In this document: piece after piece, positions 11,836 to 22,125 of the stretch
How positions within the stretch are numbered: the first letter of the stretch is position 1
Layout: every line of letters begins with the position of its first letter
Origin: Agrostemma githago
Lineage: Eukaryota; Streptophyta; Magnoliopsida; Caryophyllales; Caryophyllaceae
Direction: 5' to 3'
NCBI GenBank assembly: GCA_958450325.1
Contig: OY288257.1
Coordinates: 12,853,873 to 12,917,872 of the forward strand
DNA length: 64,000 bases
The notes under the pieces: model-generated
What the model saw: only the letters and a program-made list of their open reading frames with translations
What the model was told of the DNA's origin: nothing
Database searches by the model: none
Program-made: the position numbers and the translations under genes

Positions 11836-12665
11836 TGTTTTGGTAAAAATTTACCGGGTCTACGATTTCGGTTGCGGGTTAAAGCGATCTTCCTATAACT
11901 ATGGGTCAACGGAATCGGGACGGATCTAGCGAGCAAAGAACAATGAAAGAAGATGGACGACACACAAAGTTTTGGTGACGCGGAAACCCGATGTGGGAAA
12001 AACCGCGGGGGGAGTCGGAATCCCGCCAAGATTTCACTATGAATGGAAAAAATAGCGAAGAAAGGAATACAAGTAAATATTTTATCTATGATTGATTGCC
12101 GGATTTTTGGTATGGTATATGCTTGGAGTCGGTGTGTTTGGATGTCGGTGAATATGGGTCGAATCCCTTCTTCTTTCCCTCTCCTTCCCTTTTATAGTTG
12201 CTAACCCTAAGAGCCGTTACCTCCTTTATTGTTGAGAATCTTGGCCTTCAATTCCCTTTATTGCTTGATATCTTGGCATTTAATCATCTCTCCAGCAGTT
12301 ACATTCTCCTCCTCCTTTCTCTCCTGGTCTACAGGAGGGTTTCCCCCAATGTAGGGATTCCCTCTTTGACCCTTTCTCCTTTGTTTGTGTGGGCTGAGGG
12401 TGCTATAGCTAGACTATGTTTGCTGGGCTTATTTGGTTGTGCGACCCATTGCTTCACTTAGTACATGTCTTGTCCGGCCCATCATCGTATATTATTCCGG
12501 ATTTTGGTTGACTTGACGACTTTTGATTATTTTGACTTCCGTCTTTGACCTTCCGACCTTTGACCTTTGACCTTCGGCATTTTGACCTTTGACTTCTGAC
12601 TTTTTGACCGTCCACTCGTAGTATGCCACGTTGTATTCCGAAGGTGCAAAATTTTGGCCCGAACA
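11836..12665 (-). repeat. LTR shared by elements A and B
   Basis: It is about 830 bp, with TG...CA ends (plus strand TGTTTTGGTA ... GGCCCGAACA). A's PBS flanks it on the left and a polypurine-like tract, as expected before a 3' LTR, flanks it on the right. So it acts as the 5' LTR of A and the 3' LTR of B. A minus-strand TATA-like box (TATAAAAG) lies near 12189-12196. No second copy is in the window, so the boundaries rest on the TG/CA ends and the flanking PBS and PPT. Confidence 0.7.
12508..12609 (+). promoter_or_regulatory. cluster of W-box-like motifs in the LTR U3
   Basis: Eight TTGACC or TTGACT hexamers, all on the plus strand, occur within about 100 bp. TTGACY is the W-box core bound by WRKY transcription factors. 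The cluster lies 55-160 bp inside the 5' end of the minus-strand LTR, which is where enhancer elements of U3 sit. Binding itself is inferred. Confidence 0.5.
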
Positions 12666-12682
12666 AATGCCCCCAAATTTCC
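12666..12682 (-). other. polypurine tract of element B
   Basis: The minus strand reads GGAAATTTGGGGGCATT directly before the LTR start TGTTCGGGCC. A G-rich purine tract at this place primes plus-strand DNA synthesis in LTR retrotransposons. It shows that the LTR at 11836-12665 also serves as a 3' LTR. Confidence 0.6.
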
Positions 12683-12976
12683 GACTAAGGTCATCTTAGG
12701 TGGGAATTTTCGTTTGCTTGAATTGTAGACGGTTGGAGTAGCGGTTGATTTTTTGATCCGACTATTCGGCCTAGACCCGGAGCATAGTACATTTCGCAAT
12801 TTGCTCTATCCTTCCACAGGTGATCCTTCCTCTCCTTCCTCAGAAGAAAAAAGAATAGTCTGGTGAGAACATGTCTTCGGGCAAGATACATCCATGCTGG
12901 GCTAAGTTTGCCTGAACTCGGCATTCCATAGTACTTATTTTTGCTTGCCCTCCTTTAATGATCAGCTAAGCCTCGT
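12683..12976. other. non-coding stretch before the antisense gene of B
   Basis: I see no protein, repeat or RNA signal here. By analogy with element C (35542-47529), the promoter of the antisense gene should lie in this stretch, but I find no convincing TATA box. Confidence 0.4.
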
Positions 12977-13629
12977 GTGTCCCTAGAGCAAGTGGCTGCT
13001 AGAAGGCGGGTTGTTGCTACTAGGGCGGTCTCTAAGAGGAAAGTTAGTTCTGCTTCTGCTGGCCCTGCTGGTTCTAGGAGAAGGCGTACCTCGTCCCCCC
13101 TCTCAGAAATTACTCCTGCAGAAAGTGAACCCCCAGTGGTGGGTCTTTCCGATCTTCACTCTTATTCTGCCCCCAGATCTGTTGATGATGTTTCTGCTGG
13201 AGTGGTGCTCAAATTTCCTTAAGGCTTCGATACATCCAATCCTGCAGAGGACATGGCTCTTCTAGACCAGATGCTACTTCTTGGTCCCAGGTCTGTCTAG
13301 AAAACAGTTCTCTGGAGGAGTTGTATTTGGTTTGCGGGTTGCTGGCGGAGGAATCTGGCAGAAGACAAAAGCTTAGTGCAGATCTGGTGGAGGCAAGGAG
13401 TGAGTTTGCCCAGGCCCTGGATGCCGATTCTTCCCTGTAGGGGAAGAGTGATGAGCTGAAGAAGACTCTGAGGGATGCTTTTGCTTGGTTGGATCAGTAT
13501 ATCAAGGTTGAGGTGACCAAGGAATATCTAGCGGAGAGACACAAAGATTGGGACCTGGTTGTAGAGAAGAAGCGTCTGGACGAGGAATTTCCTGTTGCGC
13601 CTGACCTGGATGCTCTTTCTGACGTGGAG
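12977..13629 (+). pseudogene. antisense extra gene of element B, 5' part
   Basis: On the plus strand, opposite to pol, lies a decayed coding region. It starts with a basic segment (RRRVVATRAVSKRK, RRRRTSSPLSEIT), then after frame changes gives a heptad-like charged stretch (ELKKTLRDAFAW, YIKVEVTKEYLAERHKDW). Plant Tat elements often carry an extra ORF in antisense between pol and the 3' LTR; element C has a better copy with a similar coiled-coil tail. Several stops and frame shifts make this copy non-functional. It is cut at 13629 by the solo LTR and resumes at 16170. Confidence 0.5.
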
Positions 13630-14639
13630 TGTGGACATGACGTAGGTCCACCCCGACGCGGCCACGCGCGGGTTTGGGTAGGCGAATGAATCTCGTGGTA
13701 AGATTGTTCTCGGGTTCGAAATTTAAGTCAAAATGGAGTCGCCACCGAAATTTGTGGTTATTCGGAACCATTCGAGCCCACTCTATGTCGTCATGGGCTA
13801 TACACAAAGTACGGCCCACTTCGATTTCAGGGTTTATGGGACTCGTCCCTTTGCATTGTTATATCGATACCGTTTACATCGGGTTTCGTATATAAAATGA
13901 CTCTCGTGCGCCAAGGGTTTCGGACATCCGGAAACCAAAGGTTCTGAGTAAGGGGTGAGGGTACGTGTTGGGAAGCCCACTAAGGACACCCAACCCCGCC
14001 CGCACATGGCGGCCTCTACTAAGACATCGTTCGTGTTCGTGTACGCGCGCTAGTAAAATAATTAAATGATATGCAAACAGCGTTTTCGGGCTAAGCATGT
14101 GGATAGTATGTGAACTACGTCATTTAATGCATCTTGTTTATGGTTGAAATGATTTAACATGCGAGATTCATTTATAAAGCGATAAGCAAGTAAATAAATA
14201 AAGCTCGAAAGGAAATAAATAACGTACAAGTTACACGGGTGGAAATACAACCCGGAATTCACAATACAACGATACGTAAAAAAAATGATAAACGAAATAA
14301 TAAAAGGCAATATAATGATAGAAACGGACCCGTATGTAAACTAGACCGCGAAATGTGTAGATGGACTAACCCCGATTAAATGTACATTATGTTTTACATC
14401 AAACGGAGGATGGAGACATGGGACTTTAGCGTATTGCTAGCCCGATCCCACGTCTCTAAGCCTTGTCCTGACTTATCACTTCGAAAAATCGATCAAAGTC
14501 GTTCTACGTGTCGTGACATGTGTGAGTTTTGAAAAAGGGAAAGTCGCGTGATTGTCTTTACACGTGATGACTAAAGTCGATAAAGAGACGAGGCTTGAAA
14601 TGTGTGTCAAAGCCCTCAGATTTCTGGGTTACAGGACCC

Positions 14640-14744
14640 ACTCGACCGAGTCATGGTCTGACTCGGTCGAGTACGTCTTTTACGTAGCTACTGCCCAGTT
14701 TTTTGGGTGCTACTCGATCGAGTAGCCTATGTACTCGGTCGAGT
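14640..14744. repeat. palindrome cluster 1 (ACTCGATCGAGT type)
   Basis: Four 12-bp sites of the form ACTCG(A/G)(T/C)CGAGT occur at 14640, 14660, 14712 and 14733. The ACTCGATCGAGT form is a perfect palindrome. They lie in the transcribed part of the solo LTR, downstream of its TATA box on the minus strand. Confidence 0.7.
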
Positions 14745-15665
14745 AGCCCCTGTACGAGTGATAACTCGTTTCTTTTCATGTTTTAAAATCGATGGTTGGC
14801 CAAATCAAATACAAATATCGCACGATTTGTATTTAACTAGGCCTCCGGTACTATAATCGTGTATGTACGATTATAATACCGTTATCGGAATTTTATGAAA
14901 ACGTTATTGTTACACTAGAAAATTTGAATTAATGACGAAATGCATCCCTCTACGTCACGACATCGGAACTAACCCTTTCGGATTATGTGATGTCGGTTTT
15001 CGTGTCAACGGGTTCCGCACTAATTGTATAAATGGAATCAAATGTGTTCAACTATGACCGATTGCGATCACGTCACGCCCTTGAGTACATTGGGGCGGGG
15101 CTCCTCGAAAGGGCTCCACCTCCGTCGTTGCTCGTAAAGGGATTAGACGGACTTTAGGCAATTATCATAGTCAAACGTTTTCGAAACCGAATTTTGATAC
15201 TAGAGTATATATATGCGGTATAATGATGTTAGTAATAAAAAGACAAAACGAAAATGTGCAAATATGAAAGTGTTAGTGTTAGTGTCACTAGATCGATATG
15301 ACTACAATACAAAATGCAATAAAATAAATAAAAATGAGACGAGATAGTAGAGATCGAGATGGGGTTTAGGACACCCTCAACATACATGCTAGGTATAGGC
15401 CTCGGAAATGGACTCGTAAATAGCGACGGGACGCCAGAGTATCGAGGATGTATGCGAGTTATGGTGTGTATGTGTGTGTGTGCGTGTGTCGTCGATTTTC
15501 GAGGGACGATGGCTCGGTTTTTTGGCTAGTATTGCTTAGGGTTAAAGTGTAGTATGATGTAGGGTGTTAGGGTAAAAAAATGTAGGGTAAATGCCTTAGG
15601 AAAAAATCTTCTACATGAATGGGGTTGAAGGGGTATTTATAGGCCTTACCCCACGACATAGGGGC

Positions 15666-15772
15666 ACTCGATCGAGTGGCCCTAGTGCACTCGATCGAGT
15701 GCCCTTGCAAACGGGCCAAACCCGCTTTTTGGCGCTCCACTCGACCGAGTGGGTCAATCCACTCGATCGAGT
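15666..15772. promoter_or_regulatory. palindrome cluster 2, upstream of the LTR TATA box
   Basis: Four more ACTCG(A/G)(T/C)CGAGT sites occur at 15666, 15689, 15739 and 15761, several extended to CACTCGATCGAGTG. They sit about 25-140 bp upstream of the minus-strand TATA box at 15634-15641, the expected place for activator sites. A regulatory role is inferred. Confidence 0.55.
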
Positions 15773-16169
15773 GGATCAATTAGGCGAGATAAAATAGGAA
15801 GGATTATCCTTGATTGATTTGTTTGTTTTATTTTTGAATTTTGATTTGTGCGCCAGTTTCGATGATGAATTTGGCTGATTTGTGAGACGGTTTCATCTTT
15901 GACCGGGTTTTGACATGGTCGCCAAAAGACGGGATTTATATTTGGTGTCGGTTTTGGCCTAAATTAGTCTTATTTTGCTCGGAACGACCCACTGGGCCTG
16001 AATTTGAGGTCTGTTTTGTGAGATTTTTACTCCGCTAAAAGTCCATATCGGATATTATGAATTCCGAGCCCAAATCCGAGTATACCAAGTCACGTTTGCG
16101 TCCGATCATCATCGGGTGGTTTTTGGAGACTACCATAGACACCTGGCAGTCAAAATGCGGGTGTCTACA

Positions 16170-16440
16170 AGGAGGCGAAGGATTTGGAGGAGTCTGTTGG
16201 TTCCCCTATTGCTGACCAAGAGGCTGACGGGCAAGAGGTTGTGGACCAGGAGGACGCCGTTGTTGATCTTGGGAGAGGTCCCGCTGCTGTTCATCTCAAT
16301 TATCTAAAGACCCAAGTTCCTGCAGGAGGATCTGCTACAGTACAGTTCCACCTCCACCAGAGGAGGATGTCTAGGCTGTGGACCAAGTTCCGCTGGAGCG
16401 ATGTTACTCCTCTTTTGTTGTACTCTGTTTTCGGCTTGTG
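16170..16440 (+). pseudogene. antisense extra gene of element B, 3' part
   Basis: This is the continuation of the plus-strand coding remnant after the solo LTR. It is an acidic stretch (ADQEADGQEVVDQEDAVVDL) ending at TGA 16439-16441 after FRWSDVTPLLLYSVFGL. I recognise no domain. Its link to the 5' part rests on strand, position and the target-site duplication around the inserted LTR. Confidence 0.4.
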
Positions 16441-17289
16441 AACCCTGCGTGGTATGAAATTCTTATTTGTTAGTGTTTGCAAAAAATTTCTGTAATGAGT
16501 TTGCCTTTGCTCAGGGGAGCAAAGTGTGTTAGTATTTTGTGGCACTTCATGCCTTAACTTTCGTTGTGTGAAATCGAAGTAGCTTTCGTAATGTCGTTTT
16601 TTCGATGTGCGGCTGTATGTTTGCTTTTGATTGTAATCGTTTGTTGTAGTTTTGTCTTGCTACCTTCTGTTGTATGCATGCCTTATGTTTGTATGGTCGA
16701 CCTTTGATATAGTGGTGGCCTGGGATTTAGTTCGCCCACTCAGTCGGAGGTGCCACGCTTTGCGTGGGTACTAAGTGGCGCGGGAGACTGTAATGCTCCG
16801 GTTGTAGGCACTTAGTCACAGACGCACGCCTCTGTAGAAATTGTGCACTCCACCAGATTAGTCACCAGTTCTTAGTTTGGGAAAACTGATAAAATTTGGC
16901 AAAGATGGGGGATGCAACATTTGAAGACATATGCGGAAGAAAAATCGAATTTCGAAAACATATGAAGAAAGAAAATAAAATTTCGAAAATGTATGCAACA
17001 AGAATCAAACTTTGATGCAAAAGAAAATCGAATTTTGACGACACATGAAAAAAGGAAATCAAAATTTTATCTGATTTTAAATATGCGGGAGAAAATTTAA
17101 ATTTTGTGAAAAGAAAGTAAAGCAGACAAAAGAATGACAGGAAAATTTAAATATATGTTTGTAAGGTTTGATAAGATTAAACCTGGGTTCTGGTGGAGGT
17201 GCACCTAGCAGAATAGATGTCACGTTTCTAGCGGCTGTAGCCCATGTTTCTAGCGGCAGTGGCCTAGATTGCTGGCGGCTGTGGCCCAT
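16441..17289 (-). other. non-coding region between antisense gene and pol of B
   Basis: No protein signal. At 16915-17075 a diverged A-rich repeat of roughly 40-50 bp recurs (AAGAAAATCGAATTTCG-like). At 17215-17286 three imperfect copies of TTTCTAGCGGCTGTGGCCCA are seen. Variable tandem repeats in this position are a known trait of Tat elements. Confidence 0.5.
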
Positions 17290-18358
17290 TTAGAAGAAGT
17301 ATTTCTTTAGGTGTACGATGTTCCATGGCTTTGGATGATTTTCCCCTCCATGGTCATAAGTCGGTAGGCTCCATTCCCCACTAATTTCTCTATTTGGTAG
17401 GCCCCCTCCTAATTGTAGGCGAACTTTCCTGCTCGCTGGTTTCTGGTGTTCTGGAAGACTTTTCTGAGAACTAGGTCTCCCTCCTGCAGGACTCTGACTT
17501 TGACATTCTTGTTGTAACTTCTGGCGACTGTCTGTCTTTAAGAGGCCATCCTTATTTGAGCATCGGTCCTGAGCTCATCTATAGTATCTAAGCTGCTTGC
17601 CATCTTCACCTGGTTCCTGTCTTTGGTTATGCATCCGTATCTCTGGGCGGGCACTCTCACTTCTGAGGGAATGACTGCCTCAGCACCAAAGACCAAGCTG
17701 AAAGGCGTCTGCCCAGTAGCCACTTTAGGTGTGGTTCTGTCAGACCATAACACCAAGGAGAGTTCTTCTACCCATCTACCCCCTACTTCCTCCAGTCTCC
17801 TCTTCAGGTTGTCTATCACAATTTTGTTACTAGACTCCGCCTGTCCATTAGACTGAGGATTTCTGGGGGTAGACTTGTTCAGTGTGATATTCCACCTGGC
17901 GCAGTAGGCTTCCATCTTGTTGCCAATAAACTGGGATCCATTGTCGCAGATAATTTCTGAAGGAACGCTAAACCTGCAGATAATGTTGCGTTTAATAAAG
18001 GCTATCACCTGCTTCTCAGTCACCTGAGGGAATGCTTCTGCTTCTGTCCACTTGGAGAAGTAGTCAGTCATGGCCAGCATAAACACTTTGTTTCCCGGGG
18101 CTCTTGGTAACTTGCCAACAATATCCATCCCCCACTTCATGAAGGGCCAGGAAGAAATTACTGGGTTCAATGGTTCTGCTGGCTGGTGGTTGACTAATGC
18201 ATGTCTCTGTCACACTTCTTAACATATTCTGTGGCGTCCTTGCGCATTGTTGGCCAGTAGTAACCCTGGCGGAGTGCTTTGTTGGACAGACTCTTGCCCC
18301 CTGCATGATTTCCACATTCACCACTGTGGAGGTCATGCATAACCACTTCTGCCTCCTC
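17290..18358 (-). pseudogene. integrase of element B
   Basis: The core frame (17538-18170) shows the full D-D-E set: MDIVGKLP, ICDNGSQF and NGQAESSNK, with the usual D-x35-E-type spacing. Upstream lies the zinc-binding HSGECGNHAGGK block, in frame with RNase H but beyond TAG 18359-18361, with a frame change near 18205 where the Cys pair is lost. The protein ends at TAA 17290-17292 (last residues LKKYFF), which gives the true pol end missing from A. Both the TAG and the frame change near 18205 are shared with A. Confidence 0.8.
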
Positions 18359-19485
18359 CTAACTCAGGCACCTCAAGTATGGTCCAACGGTTGATCTTTT
18401 GAACATGACACCATCAATGAGAGTGTACCTGGACGCTTTCATCCTAAAACACTGGGCTTCCTTCTTGTCTGTCAGCAGAGTATCGTTTTGCAGCCATTCT
18501 TTGTAGGGTTTTCTCCAGTCAGAGATTACCTCTTGCCTTGTTGTGGTGATGCAGATTCCTGCTTCCTGTAGCCACTGCAATCCCTGGTCTGGTGAACTTT
18601 CCTCCTCCCTTGGTATCTGGTGTTCCTGTGTGCCTTTCCAAACTGCTAGCTCCAGTACATGGACAATGGGTATGGTGGAAACTATGCCTGGTTTGAAGGT
18701 TACCCCCAAGGTGGCTAGGGCGTCTGCTTCTACATTCTGGTCCCTCGGGATTTTGCTGATTGAGAAGGCTATAAACCTAAGTGAGAGCTCCTTTGCCGCT
18801 TCAAGATAGGCCATCATCTTGGAGTCATTTGCCGCATACGAGCCATTCATATGGTTGACTATCAGCTGGGAATCACTGTATGTCTCCAGGCGCTTGATTT
18901 TGAGGTCTAGAGCCAGTTGGAGACCTAAGATTAGAGCTTCATATTCTGCCTCGTTGTTTGTTGTCCGGAACTCGCACCGTACTGCTTGGACTATGAGATC
19001 CCCCTGAGGAGACTTGAGAACTAATCCTGCTCCAGATCCTCGCATGTTGGAGGCACCATCTATATTTAGCTTCCACACCTGTTCGCCTTTGTCCTCCTCA
19101 AGGAGGAGGATGTCTTTCTCTGCCTGGGTTTGCAGTGCTGGGCTGAAGTCGGATATGAAGTCTGCTAACGCCTGGGACTTTACTACTGTTCTGGGGACAA
19201 ACTTCAGATCGAAACCGCTCAAGTGCACGGACCATTTGGCCATTCTTCCTGACAACTCAGGTTTTCTCATAATAGTTTTTAGTGGATAATTCGTTATTAC
19301 AGAAATAGCATGCGATTCAAAAAAAGGTTGAAGTTTATAAGACGCTGTAACAAGTGCAAGTACGAGTTTTTCAAGGGATGTGTACCTGGTCTCTGCAGGA
19401 AGCAGAGACTTACTGACATAATATACTGGGCATTGTGCTCCTTCGTGCTCACGTACTAACACCGCGCTGACTGCTACCTCGGTTA
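18359..19485 (-). pseudogene. dual RNase H of element B
   Basis: A 367-residue frame nearly identical to the equivalent part of A. It has the first RNase H remnant (VYYVSKSLLPAETRYTSLEK) and the second with NIDGAS, NNEAEYEALI, YSDSQLIV and NVEADAL. It is separated from RT by a 1-bp deletion relative to A at about 19486. Confidence 0.8.
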
Positions 19486-20389
19486 CTATAAATACAGGAA
19501 GAGTGGTTCTCCAGGCTCTGGTTTTGACAGCAGAGGTGGAGTGCTGAGGTAGCTCTTCGGGTCACTGAACGCCTTTTCATGATCTGCTGTCCATTCAAAT
19601 CTTTGGGCCTTCTTCAATATATCATAAAACAATCTGCACCTATCTGAGGACCTGGATATGAATATGTTCAGAGCAGCGATTCTCCCAGTCAGACGTTGTA
19701 CGTCTTTATGTTTCTCCGGGGATTCCAGCTGGAGGATGGCTTTGATTTGCTCCGTGCTAGCTTCGATTCCTCTCTGGGTGACCATGTATCCTAGAAAGTT
19801 CCCACACGACACTCCAAACGTGCACTTTGAAGGATTCAACTTCATCTTGTACTCCCTCAAGGTTTTGAAGGTGTCCTCCAAGTGCGTTATATGTTGTGAA
19901 GCTTGCTTTGACTTGACGACCATGTCATCAATATATACCTCCATCGTATCCCCAATTTGCTTCTTAAACATCTTATTGACTAGTCTCTGGTAGGTGGACC
20001 CTGCATTCTTCAGACCAAAAGGCATTACGTTGTAACAATATATACCTCTCTCAGATCTGAAGGTTGTCTTCTCCTCATCTGCTGGATGCACCTTGACCTG
20101 GTTGTACCCACTCCATGCATCAAGGAAAGTTAGCATATCATGACCTGCTGTGGCGTCCACCATGGCGTCTATATGTGGCAGGGGAAATGGGTCTTTTGGG
20201 CATGCTTTGTTTAAGTCGGTAAAATCGACGCACACCCTCCACTTGCCATTCTTCTTTGGGACCACCACCACGTTAGACAGCCGTTCTGGATACTTCACCT
20301 CCCTGATTTTTCCAGCAGCCAGCAGACTGTCTACCTCCTGATTTATGACTTGATTTCTCTCTGGGGCAAACTTCCTTCTCTTCTGCTTT
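19486..20389 (-). pseudogene. reverse transcriptase of element B, N-terminally truncated
   Basis: It carries WRVCVDFTDLNKACP, MLTFLDAWSGYNQ, MPFGLKNAGSTYQRLV and YIDDMVVKS, so the catalytic Asp residues are intact. The sequence follows A up to CTTCTGCT near 20388 and then departs, which marks the truncation point of B. Confidence 0.8.
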
Positions 20390-20542
20390 TTAATTGGTGT
20401 GTTTACCGCGAAACTCTAATTCTATTTGGGTGGTGTACTGAGGTTCATATTGAGGTTTGGTTGTAGGTCTAATCGGGTCGCTTTGGTTGTACACTTGGGT
20501 GACATATTGAGGTTCATGCTCTATAATAACTTTTGTATCCAT
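20390..20542 (-). other. short minus-strand frame at the breakpoint of B
   Basis: A 50-codon frame starts at the Met at 20542 (MDTKVIIEHEPQYVTQVYNQ) and ends just where element B begins. Related wording (CAAGTGTAC or CAAGTGTTT after an ATGG start) recurs at about 21900-21962 and 23200-23258, so a small repeated module is present three times. I do not recognise the protein. Confidence 0.3.
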
Positions 20543-20789
20543 TGTTGTAGGTGATAATACAATTATGAACTATGGAAGGGGAAGATGAATGGAAGAGGAT
20601 GATGAAGCAAGGTGGAGTTGATAAGTTTTTCCTCTTTTCTCTCTTCTTTCTTAATTGATTGAGTTTTTTTTAATTAAAAATTTTGTTAATTGATTGTCTT
20701 TGTTTTTTAACAGACTCCCTCGTTTCTTAATTTTATTTGTCGGTTGGTTTAGTTGCTTGGCCTAAATAGAGCAGAACACATGACTTTAT
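20543..20789. other. non-coding stretch
   Basis: A/T-rich sequence. I see no gene or repeat signature. Confidence 0.3.
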
Positions 20790-20791
20790 TA

Positions 20792-20881
20792 CTCCCTCCT
20801 TTCACTATCTTTTGCCCCGTTTCATTAAAATACTCTTACAAATAATGATGAAATGGGGCAAAAGATTATGAACAAAGGGAG
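20792..20881. mobile_element. Stowaway-like MITE, 90 bp
   Basis: The terminal inverted repeats CTCCCTCCTTTCACTATC and its near complement (GATTATGAACAAAGGGAG) bound a 90-bp unit. It is flanked by TA on both sides (20790-20791 and 20882-20883), the target duplication of Tc1/mariner-type Stowaway MITEs. The inner parts also pair (TTTTGCCCC with GGGGCAAAA), so the whole unit can fold into a hairpin. Confidence 0.8.
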
Positions 20882-20896
20882 TATAAGATAGTATTA

Positions 20897-21109
20897 GGGC
20901 AATAGCAATGATAACATATAAGGAGTTTCATGTCATTGAGTTAGAGAATAAAGTTCCTTATATGAAATCGGTTTCTAAAGTATGGAATCGATTTCATGCA
21001 AGTAAATTGAGAGAAAAAAGGGGATCCACAATAAATAAACATGGTTAGATGTACCTTCATGACAATGAAAATATGGTGTATGGAACTACAACTATTGCTG
21101 CTATTGCCC
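20897..21109. mobile_element. Tourist-like MITE, 213 bp
   Basis: It starts GGGCAATAGCA and ends with the complement TGCTATTGCCC, flanked by TTA on both sides (20894-20896 and 21110-21112). A TTA duplication with GGG termini is typical of PIF/Harbinger-derived Tourist MITEs. There is no coding sequence. Confidence 0.75.
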
Positions 21110-21112
21110 TTA

Positions 21113-21698
21113 GATAAATGATGATGATGATGGTTTGTTTGAATTTTAATAAATTAATAAATAGATAAGATAGTGCTCTAACATCCCCCCTCTCTTTACA
21201 TTTTTCTTTTCTCCTATTTTATATTTTTTGCTTTCTCAACTTTTGTACGTGATTTTTTTTTACGTGAAATTATACAAATAGTGAGATATCGTATTTTATT
21301 GTTCGATCTTGTGCTAGTTTCTACTTTGTTTTCTCTCGTCTACATTGTTGAGTTTGTTGCTCTTGCCCTTTTTTTTGGAAAAATGTGAGGTATTATTATA
21401 TCATAGACAAAAGGTGACATATACATGGGATAACAATTTTAGCGCTTTAATACATAGTACCACTATATAGCAAGCTGGAAACAAAGTCCAACACACATAA
21501 CAATCTATTATTGCTCTTACCCTTTGTTGTGCTTGTTTCTAATTTTGATGTTTCACATTTGTTGTTGTCTGTGTTAGTGTTCTTCTATTATTTTCCATTA
21601 TTAGTTGTGTATTAGATTATGATTGATGTAGAGATGCCTCTAAATCTATGATCGACGTGTTGATATGATACTACATCAACTCATCGATCAACTTATTA
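21113..21698. other. A/T-rich non-coding stretch
   Basis: I see no reading frame or repeat structure worth naming. Confidence 0.3.
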
Positions 21699-21962
21699 TT
21701 ACAATAACAATACTATGTCAATTATGTTTGAATGGGGTTGTATCGATTGACTCCTACTAATAATGAGTAGCATTAAGATGAGTCTAATGCAAGCATGAAC
21801 CCAATGAAGCAGGAACGAATTGATAACCCGAGTTAGTCTGGGCGGTGGAAAAAATCGGGGTCGTCTGCATCCAACGACAACAGTAAGACGATGTTTGGCG
21901 GCGGGAATCAGCTCGATTTCGTTGTACACTTGGATGGTGTAATGGGAAAGGCAAGCACCCAT
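21699..21962 (-). other. minus-strand frame, second copy of the small module
   Basis: An 87-codon frame (MGACLSHYTIQVYNEIELIP...) whose start resembles the frames at 20542 and about 23258. No known domain is visible. It may be a first exon of a decayed host gene, repeated three times in 2.7 kb. Confidence 0.25.
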
Positions 21963-22030
21963 TGTTATAGGTGGTGGATTATAAGGGAGGAAGATGAAGA
22001 GGATGAGAGGTGGTTGAAATTTATTGGTTT

Positions 22031-22125
22031 ACTTTGGATTCTACATAATCAATGAGGAAGAAGTTGATGGGTTCTTCACTTTGGATTCTACATAATCAAT
22101 GAGGAAGAAGTTGAAGGGTTCTAAC
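22031..22125. repeat. 47-bp direct duplication
   Basis: ACTTTGGATTCTACATAATC and the following bases occur at 22031 and again at 22078 with almost no change. Confidence 0.7.

Larger units (their letters stand above)
5733..12665 (-). mobile_element. Tat-type Ty3/gypsy element A (3' end cut by the Athila insertion)
   Basis: From right to left: LTR 11836-12665, PBS, gag, protease, RT, two RNase H domains, integrase. Two RNase H domains in tandem are characteristic of the Tat lineage. Its last integrase codons are missing because the Athila-type element sits at 5732/5733. It is nearly identical to copy B (17340-20389) over the shared 3.1 kb, and the two copies share some disabling lesions. Confidence 0.85.
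13630..16169 (-). repeat. solo LTR (about 2.5 kb) inserted in element B
   Basis: On the minus strand it starts TGTAGACACCCGC and ends in CA; on the plus strand it starts TGTGGACATG. The flanks TGGAG (13625-13629) and AGGAG (16170-16174) look like a 5-bp target-site duplication with one substitution, and B's antisense coding region resumes after it. A minus-strand TATA-like box (TATAAATA) lies at 15634-15641. No coding region and no PBS are present, so I call it a solo LTR; a large non-coding retrotransposon derivative is the alternative. The ORFs predicted inside it have no recognisable content. Confidence 0.65.
12666..20389 (-). mobile_element. Tat-type Ty3/gypsy element B (truncated in RT)
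   Basis: Same family and orientation as A. From left to right: shared LTR, polypurine tract, remnant of a plus-strand extra gene (interrupted by a solo LTR at 13630-16169), non-coding tract, integrase, RNase H, and RT up to the breakpoint at about 20389. There A continues but B switches to unrelated sequence. Gag, protease and B's own 5' LTR are missing. Confidence 0.8.

Noticed and set aside
13630..16169. Tandem tRNA or rRNA genes in the palindrome-rich region
   Set aside because: The palindromes are 12-bp DNA words without cloverleaf arms or conserved loops.
18064..18336. 90-codon frames between RNase H and integrase in A (6452-6724) and B
   Set aside because: Mostly out-of-frame translation of the integrase zinc-finger region created by the shared frame change.
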